A stretch of 64,000 nt of DNA from Cryobacterium sp. PAMC25264 (GCF_019443325.1 NZ_CP080383.1:2480001-2544000), one strand, 5' to 3'; shown: positions 8,170-17,886, numbered from the stretch's first letter. The notes: a model not told the origin generated them from the letters alone. Program-made: numbers and translations.

Positions 8170-8967
8170 TTACCGGTTCCAGTTGTACGGCGTGGTCGTC
8201 GACACACGGAGGAGCCCGGATCGCTCCATGATCGGCCGCGAGTCCTCGGTGGAGTCGCTGTGCACGAACCTCTTGCCCAGCGCGAGCGCGGAACGGGCAC
8301 GAGCGGCCGTCAGGGCACGGTAGATGCCGCGGCCGCGGTAGGCCGGGAGGGTGGCGCCGCCCCAGATGCCGACGAAGTCGGTACCGGGGACCGGTTCGAG
8401 GCGGCCTCCGCAGACGATGCGGCCGTCGGTCTCCGCCACCCACAGTTCCATTCCGTCGTCACGGGCGAGGCGCTCAAGCAGCGCCTGGGCCATCCGGGTG
8501 TCGACGGCCTCCCCGAATGCTTCGTCGACCGCCGCGCTCATGGCGCGCACGTCGGCCTCGGCGGTGACCCGCCGCAGTGTCACGTCGGCGGGGGTGGGAG
8601 CGTTGCGGCACAGTGCCTCCAGCGGGCCGATCATGATCGACTCCGGCTCGTCGGCGGAGAACCCGTTCGCCAGCAGAGCCGCGTGCAGCCCGGGCGCCCG
8701 GTCGTGACCACGGCTCTTCCACTCCACGGTCCTGATCTCCCGGTCGGCCCGGAAGTGCTCCAGCGCCGCCGCCACCAGACCCGCGATAGCCGGTGCGTCG
8801 GCGCCGTCGAGATCCTGGTAGGTGATGAAGCCTCGCCCTCCAGCGAAGGTCACCAACCGGAGCGGACCCAGTCGGGCGACGCTGAGCGCGCTGGGCGTTT
8901 CGGCATCGGTGCGGAGTTGAGCGTCGTAGGCCTGCAGGTAATCCGTGGCACGTGTCATCGGATCCAT
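8170..8967 (-). CDS. GNAT family N-acetyltransferase
   Basis: About 265 aa with a C-terminal GNAT fold. The acetyl-CoA loop appears as LPAYRGRGIYRALTAARAR (R/QxxGxG/A type), preceded by the strand FVGIWGGATL. The N-terminal half (residues 1-120) is a degenerate GNAT-like or unknown domain. The acceptor is unknown. The start is uncertain: ATG at 8967 or 8958 fits better than the longest frame at 8994, but none has a clear ribosome binding site. Confidence 0.82.
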   Translation of the reverse strand: MDPMTRATDYLQAYDAQLRTDAETPSALSVARLGPLRLVTFAGGRGFITYQDLDGADAPAIAGLVAAALEHFRADREIRTVEWKSRGHDRAPGLHAALLANGFSADEPESIMIGPLEALCRNAPTPADVTLRRVTAEADVRAMSAAVDEAFGEAVDTRMAQALLERLARDDGMELWVAETDGRIVCGGRLEPVPGTDFVGIWGGATLPAYRGRGIYRALTAARARSALALGKRFVHSDSTEDSRPIMERSGLLRVSTTTPYNWNR

Positions 8968-9063
8968 GCTGGCAGCACCGCGGTTCCCCGGCAACTCGGT
9001 CCCGTTCCCTCGGTCGAGGCGCCGTTCACGGCCCAGACAAGCGGCCCGGGCACTCGTGACGTC

Positions 9064-9948
9064 TCAGCCCGAAACCTCGGCCGGCGTCGGACCGCCCGAG
9101 GTGCCCGTCACCGGTCCGGGCGCACCGTCGATCACCCGCACCAGAACCTTGGCGATGCGGCTGCGCACGATGTGGTCGTTGGCCTCAACCCGGTGAGTGG
9201 TGACGTGCCGCATCCGCTCGACCACCCGGAGGCTGCCGGGCGCGACGAAGGCATCAAGCGCACCGTAGATCAGGTCGACGGGCACGTGCAGACTGGCGAT
9301 GTCGCTCACCATGGTCTGCGACTCGATGCAGTGCTCGAGTGACTTCACGAACGGTGTCCAGTTCTCCGCGGTGAGCTCAAGGATCCCCTTGGGCAGCAGG
9401 CGCGCCAGCACGGCGGCGTTGGCGAGGGTGAAGTCCTTGTTCGCCCGCAGGAACTCGTACGCGCGCAGGTACGCGGTGACCCTGGCGCGCACCCAGGGGT
9501 CGCCGATGTCGGTGGGCGAGAGGTAGATCGGCGGGCCCACCAGGACCAGCCGGGAGACCCGGCTGCCCGACGGCGAGAACCAGCGGCGCTCGGAGGCGTA
9601 GCGGGTGGCGATGAGGCTGCCCAGCGAGTGCCCGACGAGCACGAACGGCTGGCGCAGCCTGAGGTGCTGGATGGTCGCGGCGAGCGCGGCGACGTGATCG
9701 TCGAGGGTGTATTCGCAGCCGGCCGGTTTCGGAGACGCCCCATGGCCGAGGATGTCGACGGTGATCACCCGGTGATTCGGGGCGAGCAACGGAACGACCT
9801 TGCGAAAGGTGACCGCGGTGGAGGCGATGCCGTGCACCAGGATCACGACCGGGCCGGAGCCGGTGTCGGAGTGGATGTTCAGACGCGGGGCCCGGCGCCG
9901 ACGGAACCATCCCGTCGGCGCCGGCCCCTCACCCTCGCTGGGCGGCAT
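9064..9948 (-). CDS. alpha/beta hydrolase
   Basis: 294-aa alpha/beta-hydrolase-fold protein. The oxyanion segment VHGIAST, nucleophile elbow GHSLGS, acid-site segment YGALDAFV and histidine-site segment EANDHIV appear in the correct order. It would hydrolyse an ester or a similar bond; the substrate cannot be assigned. The first 25 residues are Arg/Pro-rich with no signal peptide. It lies 24 bases upstream of the start of no plus-strand gene and is followed on the same strand by the GNAT gene. Confidence 0.88.
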   Translation of the reverse strand: MPPSEGEGPAPTGWFRRRRAPRLNIHSDTGSGPVVILVHGIASTAVTFRKVVPLLAPNHRVITVDILGHGASPKPAGCEYTLDDHVAALAATIQHLRLRQPFVLVGHSLGSLIATRYASERRWFSPSGSRVSRLVLVGPPIYLSPTDIGDPWVRARVTAYLRAYEFLRANKDFTLANAAVLARLLPKGILELTAENWTPFVKSLEHCIESQTMVSDIASLHVPVDLIYGALDAFVAPGSLRVVERMRHVTTHRVEANDHIVRSRIAKVLVRVIDGAPGPVTGTSGGPTPAEVSG

Positions 9949-9972
9949 CAGGCGGCGTCTGCTCCGCTCTGT

Positions 9973-10185
9973 CTAGCGCAACTCTTCCTTGTAGTCGTTC
10001 TTGGCCTTCGTGGCGTCACGCTCGGCTTCGGCGCGCTTCACGTCACCCTCGGCCTTCTTGACCTCGGCGTCCGCCTGGACCTCGTCAACCTTGTCGGAGA
10101 CGCGCTCCTTGGCGTCTTCGGCGGCGCGTCCGATCTTCTGGCCGGTGGCCGCGAGGGCATCTTTGGCGTCGTCTGCGAATCCCAT
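9973..10185 (-). CDS. small charged helical protein
   Basis: 70-aa protein made almost wholly of Ala, Lys, Glu and Asp, predicted as one long amphipathic helix or coiled coil. It resembles the CsbD / late-embryogenesis-like stress proteins of actinobacteria in composition, but I do not assign a family. The start ATG at 10185 has an ideal AGGAGG upstream, so the longer frame to 10311 is rejected. Probably soluble and cytoplasmic. Confidence 0.75.
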   Translation of the reverse strand: MGFADDAKDALAATGQKIGRAAEDAKERVSDKVDEVQADAEVKKAEGDVKRAEAERDATKAKNDYKEELR

Positions 10186-10348
10186 GGTTCCTCCTAGAAC
10201 ACGAACTGAATCGGTGATCGGGCATCGGCGCCGCACGTTTTCGGCGCCACGTCGAGCGTACGATGCCCGCCCGGACCGAGACTCGATTGTGATCCGACTC
10301 CCAGAATCCACCCAGATTCCGGATGCGGCCCGACCCTACAGTGGGGCC

Positions 10349-11266
10349 ATGAGCCACACCCCGGAGACAGCCAGCCCGGCCACCAGCAGCACCGACCGCG
10401 CCCGCCCGCGACGCCGTAGCCCCCGCCTCGGCCTGGCCGCCGGGGTCATCCTCGCGGCCGTTCTCCTGGCCGGTTGCACGTCCTCAGGCTCCGACAGCCT
10501 GAGCGCCCAGTCCGCCGAGTCGATGGATGCCGGCACCGCGCCCGGTCAGCTCGTCGCGCCCGGCGAGGCCGCCGCCGGGGACGCGGCCAGCGCCGACCGG
10601 TCCGTGATCACGACCGGCTCGGTGTCGGTGACCGTGGAGGACCCGATCGGCTCGGCCGAGGCCGCCGTCACCATCGTCGAGGAGGCCGGCGGCCGGGTCG
10701 ACTCTCGCACCGAGAACCCCAAGACCGAGAACCAGGCCGCCAGCGCCAACCTGTCGCTGCGCATCCCCGCCGGCGACCTCGACCGCACCCTCGACGAACT
10801 CCGCGCTCTGGGCACCGTCAACTACGTGTCGCTGAACGCCTCCGACGTCACCCAGCAGAGCCAGGACCTCGACGCTCGCATCACCGCGCTGAGCACCTCC
10901 GTCGACCGGCTGCTGGCGCTCATGACGCAGGCCACGAGCACCACCGACCTGGTCGCCATCGAAGGCGAGCTCTCCACCCGGCAGGCCGAGCTGGAGAGCA
11001 TGCGCTCGCAGCGTGACTACCTCAGCGACCAGGTCGAGTACTCCACCGTGAGCCTCGAGCTGTACTCCACGGGTACCGTCGCCCCCGGTGCCCCGGACAA
11101 CTTCTGGACCGGCATCGTGGCCGGCTGGGACACCCTCGTGGTGGCGCTCGGCGGCCTCCTGGTGGGCATCGGATTCGCCCTACCGTGGCTGGCGATCCTC
11201 GCCGTCTTCGGCGGGATCGTGTTTCTCATCGTGCGCCTGTTCACCCGCAAGGGAAAGGCTACGTAG
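10349..11266 (+). CDS. DUF4349 lipoprotein
   Basis: 305-aa predicted lipoprotein. A hydrophobic leader ends in the lipobox LLAGC. The middle carries a DUF4349 domain (from TTGSVSVTVEDPIGSAE to about residue 245) with a coiled coil around residues 185-230. Two hydrophobic segments close to the C-terminus are followed by RKGKAT. The domain's role is not known. ATG at 10349 was chosen over the upstream frame because it begins the signal sequence. The acyl-CoA dehydrogenase gene follows after 10 bases. Confidence 0.85.
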   Translation: MSHTPETASPATSSTDRARPRRRSPRLGLAAGVILAAVLLAGCTSSGSDSLSAQSAESMDAGTAPGQLVAPGEAAAGDAASADRSVITTGSVSVTVEDPIGSAEAAVTIVEEAGGRVDSRTENPKTENQAASANLSLRIPAGDLDRTLDELRALGTVNYVSLNASDVTQQSQDLDARITALSTSVDRLLALMTQATSTTDLVAIEGELSTRQAELESMRSQRDYLSDQVEYSTVSLELYSTGTVAPGAPDNFWTGIVAGWDTLVVALGGLLVGIGFALPWLAILAVFGGIVFLIVRLFTRKGKAT

Positions 11267-11276
11267 GCTTGCAGGT

Positions 11277-12470
11277 GTGACAGAATCTTCCCGTCCCGCT
11301 GCATCCTCCCCCGCCGCCCCACCGGCGCTGCTCGACGACGAACTCCTGGCCCGCATCCGCTCGCGCGCAGCGGCGCACGACGCCGCCAACACCTTCCCGT
11401 TCGACGACGTCACCGAACTCGCCGAGGCCGGTTATCTGCGCGCCCTGGTGCCCACCCGGTTCGGCGGGCTCGGCCTCACCCTGCCGCAGCTGGCCGCCGA
11501 GCAGGCCCGGCTCGCCGCACATGCCCCGGCCACTGCGCTGGCCATCAACATGCACCTGGTCTGGACCGGCGTGGCCAAAGCCATGCACGACCGAGGCGAC
11601 AGCGCCCTCGACTTCGTCCTCACCGAGGCCGCAGCGGGCGCCATCTTCGGTTTCGGCGTCAGCGAACCCGGCAACGATCTGGTGCTGTTCGGGTCGGGCA
11701 CGGATGCCGCACCCCAGCCCGACGGCGGCTACCGGTTCACCGGCACCAAGGTGTTCACCTCGCTCTCCCCTGTCTGGACCAGCCTGGGCACCATGGGCCT
11801 GGACACCAGCGACCCCGGTCGGCCTCTCATCGTCTGGGCGTTCCTCGACCGCGCTGAGGCGGGCATCACCCGGTCCGACGACTGGGACACGCTGGGCATG
11901 CGCGGCAGCCAGAGCCAGACCACCCGGCTCGACGCGGCGTATGCGCCCCCTCACCGGGTGGTGCGGAAGCTCCCGCCCGGCCCGGTGGCCGACCCACTGA
12001 TCTTCGGCATCTTCGCCACCTTCGAGATCCTGCTCGCCGCCGTGTACACGGGCCTGGCGCAGCGGGCGATCGAGCTGGGCGTCGAGGCGGCGAAGCGTCG
12101 CCACTCGGCCAAGAACGACGGCCGATCGCTCAGCCAGGATCCCGACATCCGTCGCCGCATCGCGCAGGCGGCGATGCTGCTGGACGCCCTGTACCCGCAG
12201 ATCGACACCCTCGCCCGCGACGTCGACGCCCTCGTCGACCACGGCCCGTTCTGGTTCGCCCGGCTCTCCGGCCTGAAGCACCGTGCCGTGGAGAGCGCCA
12301 AGGAGGTCGTCGACCTCATGGTGCGCGTGAACGGCGGGGCCAGCTATTTCACCGGCGACGAGCTCGGCCGGCTCTACCGCGACGTGCTGGCCGGGCTGTT
12401 CCACCCGTCCAACTCCGACTCAGCCCACGCCACCGTCGCCGCCGCCTGGCTCGGTCCCCTCGATGAGTGA
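11277..12470 (+). CDS. acyl-CoA dehydrogenase family protein
   Basis: 397-aa flavoprotein-type acyl-CoA dehydrogenase. The FAD-binding middle domain shows FGFGVSEPGND and FTGTKVFTSLSPVWTSL, followed by the helical C-terminal domain with a hydrophobic pocket region (VVDLMVRVNGGASYF). It would oxidise an acyl-CoA or act as a related flavin monooxygenase; the substrate is unknown. GTG start at 11277, 10 bases after the DUF4349 stop codon, so the two are probably co-transcribed. Confidence 0.88.
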   Translation: MTESSRPAASSPAAPPALLDDELLARIRSRAAAHDAANTFPFDDVTELAEAGYLRALVPTRFGGLGLTLPQLAAEQARLAAHAPATALAINMHLVWTGVAKAMHDRGDSALDFVLTEAAAGAIFGFGVSEPGNDLVLFGSGTDAAPQPDGGYRFTGTKVFTSLSPVWTSLGTMGLDTSDPGRPLIVWAFLDRAEAGITRSDDWDTLGMRGSQSQTTRLDAAYAPPHRVVRKLPPGPVADPLIFGIFATFEILLAAVYTGLAQRAIELGVEAAKRRHSAKNDGRSLSQDPDIRRRIAQAAMLLDALYPQIDTLARDVDALVDHGPFWFARLSGLKHRAVESAKEVVDLMVRVNGGASYFTGDELGRLYRDVLAGLFHPSNSDSAHATVAAAWLGPLDE

Positions 12471-12553
12471 CCGCGCCCACCCCATCCCCACCCGCATCCC
12501 CGACCCTCGAAGTGTAGAAGTTGTCCCGTTGACTGCAGTTCCCCCCCCCGCCC

Positions 12554-14070
12554 GTGACCACCCCCGCGGTGACCCCCACCCCCACCGAACCGGTGAACGT
12601 CGCCCGCACCCCCTACCGGGCGCCGCACCCCACGACTCCGCGACCGGTCACCACGAGCATCCCGATCCTGCGCGCCGACGCCAGCGGCATCGCCGCCGTG
12701 CGGGCCTACGAGGATGCGCCGAGCACCTCCACGATCGCCGTTCCGGTGATCGACATCGCCGCGTACACCCGCTCGGTGCTCGACCTCACGATGCGGTTGG
12801 CGGAGGTGATCTTCGCGTCGGGCGCCGGCGCCGAGGACGCCACCGCGGCCATGCACGCGCTCACCCGCGCCTACGGGCTGCGCGGCACCGACGCCAACAT
12901 CACGCACACCATCATCACCCTCACCCACGAGGACCAGTCCACGCACGAGGCCATCTCGCGCAGCCGCGACGTGAAATACCGCACCCTCAACTACGCCAAG
13001 CTCACCGCCACCTCCGAGCTCATCGCCGATCTCATCGAGGAGCCCACGGATGTCGCCGAGGCCCGCAAGCGCCTGGCCACCATCGTCTCCTCCAAGCCGC
13101 AGGTGCCGCCGCTCTACCGCCGGTTCGGCTGGAGCCTGGTCGGCGCCGGCGCGGCCGCGCTGATCGGCGGTGGCCCGATCGTGATCCTGGCCGCCTTCGT
13201 CGCCGCGTTCGTGATCGACCTGCTCACCACCGCGCTCGACAACCGGCGGGTGCCGTTGTTCTACCAGACCGTCGTCGGCGGGGCCATCGGGCCGCTCTTC
13301 GCCGCGTTCGTGCCCCTGGTCGACCCCACCGCCACCCCGTCGCTCGTCGTCGTGGCCACGATCATCATGCTCCTGGCCGGGTCACCACCTTCGGCGCCGT
13401 GCACGACACCCTGTCCGGGTTCTATCTCACCGGCACCGCGCGGTTGATCGAGGCGTTGCTGATCACCGGCGGCCTGGTCGCCGGGGTCGCCGGATCCTCG
13501 CTGCTGCTGGCCCGGTTCGGCCTCGATCTGCGCATCAACGCCGACGTCTCCCCCACCCTGAGCAACCTCGCTATCCAGCTGGTCGCCGCCGTGGTGATCG
13601 TGATCGGGTTCGGCCTGGCCACCCAGGTGCCCTGGCGCGCGGTCTGGGTGGTGTCCCTGCTCGGTGCCGTGGCCGAGGCCATCTACCTCGGCGCCACGAG
13701 CTCAGGGTTCGGGCTGGTCTGGTCCTCCGGAGCGGCCGCGATGGGGGCAGGGCTGCTCGCCGCGGTCGGCGCGCGTATCGTGCGCACCCCGCCGCTGGTG
13801 ATCATCGTGTGCGCCCTGGTACCGCTGGTGCCGGGTCTCGCACTGTTCCGTGGGTTGCTGCAGATGTCCGACGGTGACATCAACGGGCTGCTCAACCTGC
13901 TCACCGCCGGCGCGATCGCCGTGGCCCTGGCGGCCAGCGCCATCCTGGCACAGCTGATCGTGCAGTACGTGTGGGGTCCGGGCCGGCGCCTGCAGCGCCG
14001 CTTCGTCGGTCCGCTCATGGCCCTGCCCGTGCGGCTGGGCCGCAACCCCGGCCCAGGCACCCGCATCTAA
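12554..14070 (+). pseudogene. ThrE-type threonine/serine exporter, frameshifted
   Basis: The product resembles the ThrE/DUF1212 family, which exports threonine and serine. The N-terminal soluble part carries the gated region with ARAYGLRGTDANIT-like motifs; the C-terminal part has about ten membrane segments. The reading frame changes near 13379-13381: the first frame reaches IIMLLAG and the next continues VTTFGAVHDTLSGFYLTG. Adding one G to the GGG run restores one 506-aa protein. This is either a real mutation or a homopolymer error. A run of nine C lies at 12541-12549, just upstream of the GTG start. Confidence 0.8.
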
Positions 14071-14154
14071 CCCCGGCCAGGGCGCACAAGGGCGTCGCAC
14101 GGCTGCGCATCCGCGATGCCGTGCGACGCTCACCTGCCGCGTGACTCAGGTCGA

Positions 14155-14400
14155 CTAGTTGGGAACTTCGCCCTCGGCGGTCTCGTCGCTGACGTCTTCG
14201 TCGACGAAACGGTACGGGATCGGCTCCTCCGTTTCCCGGCCCTTCTTGTAGGTGCGGGTGATCTTCTGGCCGTCCTCGACGGCCTCGAGCACCACGACGT
14301 CCTGGTGTTCTCCGTTGGCGAAGTGCAGTTCCACCTCGGTGCCCGCCGCGATCACGTTCGGACCGAACAGCACTGCTTTGTATGTTCCCTGTGAGCTCAT
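14155..14400 (-). CDS. hypothetical protein, 81 aa
   Basis: Small acidic protein of 81 aa, mostly beta-strand in appearance (YKAVLFGPNVIAAGTEVELHFANG), with a charged C-terminus rich in Glu and Asp. No family recognised and no signal peptide or membrane segment. Codon use matches the neighbours. It lies between the ThrE-type gene and a lysine-rich small gene. Confidence 0.6.
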   Translation of the reverse strand: MSSQGTYKAVLFGPNVIAAGTEVELHFANGEHQDVVVLEAVEDGQKITRTYKKGRETEEPIPYRFVDEDVSDETAEGEVPN

Positions 14401-14632
14401 GATCTCCCGGCTCTCCTGCGCCTTCCCGTCCCACTGACGAGGCGCCTCATCGCAGACAGCCTACGTCGACACGATCAAAAGGCACAGGGCACGCGCAGCG
14501 CGCCTTGGGATACCGCTCAGGATGCCGCTCGGGCAGTCGCCGAGGCCGTCCCGCCGCGTCGAGATGCTCTTTGTCCCGAACCCGCGTAGGGTCAAAGCAT
14601 CCGGCCGCACGGCCGGGTCCGAAGGAGTACAC

Positions 14633-14752
14633 ATGGCTGACAAATCACCCAAGAAGGATGCGACCAAGAAGGTCGCCGGCAAGTCGCTCAAGGAAAAGCG
14701 CGCCGACAAGCAGGCCAAGTCCGCTGAGACCGAGAAGGCTCGCAAGCGCTGA
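14633..14752 (+). CDS. lysine-rich mini-protein, 39 aa
   Basis: 39-aa protein with about 13 Lys residues (MADKSPKKDATKKVAGKS...), disordered and strongly basic, of a type often found in actinobacteria next to stress or ribosome-associated genes. Its function is unknown. The start is set by GAAGGAG at 14621-14627. A strong hairpin terminator follows 40 bases after the stop codon, which supports a real transcript. Confidence 0.7.
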   Translation: MADKSPKKDATKKVAGKSLKEKRADKQAKSAETEKARKR

Positions 14753-14792
14753 CCACTTCCGGCCGGGCGCATCCGCCCGACCCGCCAGACTC

Positions 14793-14828
14793 ACCGGTGT
14801 CGCCCGTTTTCGGGCGGCACCGGTTTTT
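14793..14828 (+). terminator. rho-independent terminator
   Basis: A 14-bp stem with one mismatch (ACCGGTGTCGCCCG with CGGGCGGCACCGGT) around a TTTT loop is followed by TTTTT at 14824-14828. It ends the lysine-rich mini-gene transcript. Confidence 0.85.
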
Positions 14829-14871
14829 CTCGCCCGGTCTGCCGGACGGCCCGGTTCCGGTCCGCGGCGGC

Positions 14872-16008
14872 TCAGACCACGAACCGCACCCCGGCCGCCA
14901 CCGCTCCGCCGCCCGGTATGTCGTCGGCCCGCACCGCGAAGATCTCGGCGCCCGACAGAAGCGCCCGGCGCAGGATCTCGTCGACCACGCCATACGTCAC
15001 GGCGTCCTCGGTGTCGCTGAGGGTGATCGCCCCGGTCTGCTCGTCGACCACCCCGGGCACGCTCCGGTCGATGTCCACGAAGAGAGTCTCGACGGCGCCG
15101 TAGGTGGCCGCCCTGGCCACGTCGCTGAGGTCGGTGACGGCGCGGCCGTGCGCGGCCCGGCTAGCCATCCGGTCTTTGAGGGTTTCGAGTTCGACCGCGT
15201 AGCGCTGGTCCAGGATCCCCCGCGCCGCCCGGCCGAGCTCCTCGTCCGGAGTCTCCTCGGGGTTACCGGCGATGATGCCCTCGGTGAGATTGGGGTAGCT
15301 GTTCACCGACGGGTAGATGCCCGCAAGGGGTTCGGCGGCGGCGAGCACCAAGGGCAGGTCGAGTCCGCTGAGCACCGGGCGGAGCGCCCGGTCGATGGCC
15401 CTGGCGTACTGGCGCATCCGCACCTTCTGACCTTCGCTGCCCTGGATGCGCCCGTTCATGCTGTGGCCGTCCTGGCTGCGGCCGCTGATCGACGGCAGGC
15501 CCACCGAACTGGCCACGTCGCTGGGCAGACCCGGCACGGGCACCGCGTAGACGGGGCCCTCTGCGCTGATCTCGAGCAGCCGCACGGAGTTCTGCGCCAG
15601 GGCGAGCACGAACGCCGCCTGCGGGAAGGTGACCGCTCGCAGCAACGGCTTGAGATAGAACCGGTCGGAGACCTCCAGGGCGCCGCTGAGCCGGTTGGGC
15701 AGCCGGAACGTACGCACACTGGTGGGCGTGGCGAAAATGGCCAGGCTGTACGACAGGGACCGCCAGAAGTCGGAGTCTTCGACAAGGTCCCCCAGGGTCT
15801 CCTGCACGGCCTCGATGACGCTCTTGTCGGTGTTCGCGTCGCGCAGCTGCTGCACCGTCTCGGCGAGCCGGTTCTTCAGCTCCACCCGGGCTTTATCCGA
15901 ATCCTGCGGCAGCGGGGTGGTGCTGAGGTAAACCGAGACGCACGGATGCTGCCGCACCGCGGCCAGGGTATCGACGTCGTCTCGGGTAGGTATATCGGTG
16001 TGCAGCAC
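14872..16008 (-). CDS. baeRF family 3-like protein
   Basis: 378-aa protein resembling the bacterial archaeo-eukaryotic release-factor-like family 3 (baeRF3). The N-terminus contains PCVSVYLSTTPLPQDSDKARVELKNRL, and the C-terminal third has the GAVETLFVDIDRSVPG and AVTYGVVDEILRRALLSGAEIFAV segments seen in this group. The family is proposed to act on stalled ribosomes or to be a peptidyl-tRNA hydrolase fold; this is not proven. It stands alone, convergent with the mini-gene terminator. Confidence 0.7.
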   Translation of the reverse strand: MLHTDIPTRDDVDTLAAVRQHPCVSVYLSTTPLPQDSDKARVELKNRLAETVQQLRDANTDKSVIEAVQETLGDLVEDSDFWRSLSYSLAIFATPTSVRTFRLPNRLSGALEVSDRFYLKPLLRAVTFPQAAFVLALAQNSVRLLEISAEGPVYAVPVPGLPSDVASSVGLPSISGRSQDGHSMNGRIQGSEGQKVRMRQYARAIDRALRPVLSGLDLPLVLAAAEPLAGIYPSVNSYPNLTEGIIAGNPEETPDEELGRAARGILDQRYAVELETLKDRMASRAAHGRAVTDLSDVARAATYGAVETLFVDIDRSVPGVVDEQTGAITLSDTEDAVTYGVVDEILRRALLSGAEIFAVRADDIPGGGAVAAGVRFVV

Positions 16009-16112
16009 GACCAGGCTCCTTCGATTGGCGAGAGTGTGCCCACGTGCCGTCCCCCTGCTCGACGAACTACTCGACTCCTCTGCTCGACCGTGAGCGTCTT
16101 ACCCGGCCCACT

Positions 16113-16961
16113 CTAACCACTCGGATCTGTTCGCATAAGGGCGGCCACGGCCTCCTCCCCGCGGATCAGCACGAGCAACCGCAGTACCTCGTCGATCACC
16201 AGGGCGGTCACCCCGGCGCAGGCGATGCTGTACGGTCCGAGCGGCTCCAGGCCGTCGGCGCGCACCCGGATCACGGCCCAGCCCACCTCGGCGAGGGCCG
16301 CGTCCTTCTCGCGGTCGGAGGCCTCCTTCAGACCGCGGTGAGCGGTGCGCTCCCGCCCCGGCGAGTCGTATTCGATCGCCACCAACAGCCCCGGGATGAT
16401 GATGTCGGGCCACACCTCGGGTTTGCCGTAGAAGCTCCGGTTGATCCGGATGGCGTTCACCCGGTGCGGCAGCCGGATGCGCTCGCCCAGCAGCATCCGC
16501 AGCTTCTGTTCCGCCTGGGAAGTGCGGGTCTTCAGGCCGGGCTTCATGAACGGCACCCCGCCCTCGTGCCGGGCCGCGGGCGCCTGGGCGTTCTTCTGGC
16601 ATTTCGGGCAGCCGGGCCCGGTGAGGGCCTGACGCACTGTGGCCTCATACCGGGAGTGCCCGCGCGTGCAGATCCACTCGTAGCTCGCTCCGATGCGGGT
16701 CTCCTGGGCCAGGGCGGCCGGGCCGGCGGGCGCCGCGCGGCGGAGCAGTTCCTCGCGGCTGCGCTTGGTCTCGCCGAGCAGCATGCACAGCGGGCAGGCT
16801 CGTTGCAGGGTGATGCGTGCCTCGGCGGCATCCGCCCCGTGCCCGCAGCGGAACCGCACGGCGACGCCCGCCGCACCCGAGTCCTCGTCCATCCGCATCC
16901 GCCCGTCGCCGCCCGAACCTCGCAACCGAGGTGCCACCACGGTAACCACACCCGCCGACAT
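16113..16961 (-). CDS. zinc-ribbon protein with Vsr/DUF559-like nuclease fold
   Basis: 282 aa. The first half holds two zinc-ribbon-like pairs: CGHG...CPLC (around residues 39-59) and CTRGHSRYEATVRQALTGPG followed by CPKC. The second half is Vsr/DUF559-like, with VWPDIIIPGLLVAIEYDSPGRE carrying the D and E-x-D residues and AEVGWAVIRVRAD as the final strand. Nuclease activity on damaged or foreign DNA is possible but not shown. The true start may be an inner ATG near 16898 (MRMDEDSG). Confidence 0.65.
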   Translation of the reverse strand: MSAGVVTVVAPRLRGSGGDGRMRMDEDSGAAGVAVRFRCGHGADAAEARITLQRACPLCMLLGETKRSREELLRRAAPAGPAALAQETRIGASYEWICTRGHSRYEATVRQALTGPGCPKCQKNAQAPAARHEGGVPFMKPGLKTRTSQAEQKLRMLLGERIRLPHRVNAIRINRSFYGKPEVWPDIIIPGLLVAIEYDSPGRERTAHRGLKEASDREKDAALAEVGWAVIRVRADGLEPLGPYSIACAGVTALVIDEVLRLLVLIRGEEAVAALMRTDPSG

Positions 16962-17054
16962 CGACGCCCGGATACGCGAGTCGAGGTGCGGACTTCCGCC
17001 TTCGTTTCGTCGGGGAAGGAGGGATCTCCGCTGTCGAGTGCGCGGGAGAGCCGG

Positions 17055-17468
17055 TCAGGTGCCGGTGTGGGCCTCGATGACCTGGCGCATCCGCGGCAGG
17101 GCGAACTGGTCGGCGATCTGGATGCCCGTGTGGCTGCCCAGGTCGGGGTCGGCGCCGGCCGCAAGCAGGTCGAGCAGGATCGCCTCGTTGCCCCGGAACA
17201 CGGCGCAGGCGAGGGCGGTCTGGCCCATAGCGTTCACCACGGCAGTGTCAGCGCCGCGTCGGATCAGCTCCAGCACAGTGTCCCGGTGCTGCGCGTACGC
17301 GGCCACGATCAGCAGGCTGTCGCCGCGCCCGTTGACCAGGTCGAGCGGCACCCCGGCGTCGAGCATCTCGCCGAGCGGGCCGGTGCGGCCGTCCCTCGCC
17401 AGGGCGAAGACACCCTCGACGACCTCCTCGGGAGGCGCCGTCACCGGCTGGTCCTGGTGCGCTGTCAT
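17055..17468 (-). CDS. ankyrin-repeat protein
   Basis: 137-aa cytoplasmic protein with about three ankyrin repeats: GRGDSLLIVAAYAQHRDTVLELIRRGAD, then MGQTALACAVFRGNEAILLDLLAAGAD, and flanking partial repeats. It is a small protein-interaction module of unknown partner. ATG at 17468 is chosen because the longer frame to 17825 runs into the tRNA gene. The 287 bases between it and the tRNA hold only the tRNA terminator. Confidence 0.82.
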   Translation of the reverse strand: MTAHQDQPVTAPPEEVVEGVFALARDGRTGPLGEMLDAGVPLDLVNGRGDSLLIVAAYAQHRDTVLELIRRGADTAVVNAMGQTALACAVFRGNEAILLDLLAAGADPDLGSHTGIQIADQFALPRMRQVIEAHTGT

Positions 17469-17713
17469 GATCGTCTCCGCTTGTCTCGAACAGTGGAACC
17501 GCAAGCTCCCCGCCTGCCCGGCCCCGGCAGTGCCCCCAATCCTAACCAACGCCTCCGCCCCACCCGCCCGGCAAGCCCGGGCCTTGGGGGAGCACAGTTC
17601 CCGCAGAATTCTCCGGGGTGCCGACGCACGCGCGTGATTCCGGCATCCGCTGCCCGCGCGGCGTCGAATTGCAGGAGGTAGGCCCAGGACCGGCACGGAA
17701 GGCCGGGGAAACG

Positions 17714-17746
17714 AAAAAGGACCGCAACCCGGGGGCTGCGGTCCTT
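17714..17746 (-). terminator. terminator of tRNA-Ala
   Basis: On the minus strand a 14-bp stem with one mismatch (AAGGACCGCAGCCC with GGGTTGCGGTCCTT) and a two-base loop is followed by TTTTT. It lies 10 bases after the CCA end of the tRNA. Confidence 0.85.
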
Positions 17747-17755
17747 CTCCTTCAG

Positions 17756-17831
17756 TGGTGGAGCTAAGGAGATTCGAACTCCTGACCTTCTCATTGCGAA
17801 CGAGACGCGCTACCAACTGCGCCATAGCCCC
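17756..17831 (-). tRNA. tRNA-Ala (CGC)
   Basis: Full cloverleaf on the minus strand. The acceptor arm GGGGCTA pairs with TAGCTCC, the anticodon loop is TTCGCAA giving anticodon CGC, and the T-loop is GGAGTTCGAATCTCC. The CCA end is encoded at 17756-17758. It reads alanine GCG codons. Confidence 0.95.
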
Positions 17832-17886
17832 AGACTGCGTATTTACAATATCACGCGAGCGCTGCCGCTTCGAACCGGGCGGGTCC

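Noticed and set aside
10001..10348. Upstream extension of the DUF4349 gene
   Set aside because: It would place 116 residues before a clear lipoprotein signal peptide and overlaps the 70-aa gene on the other strand.
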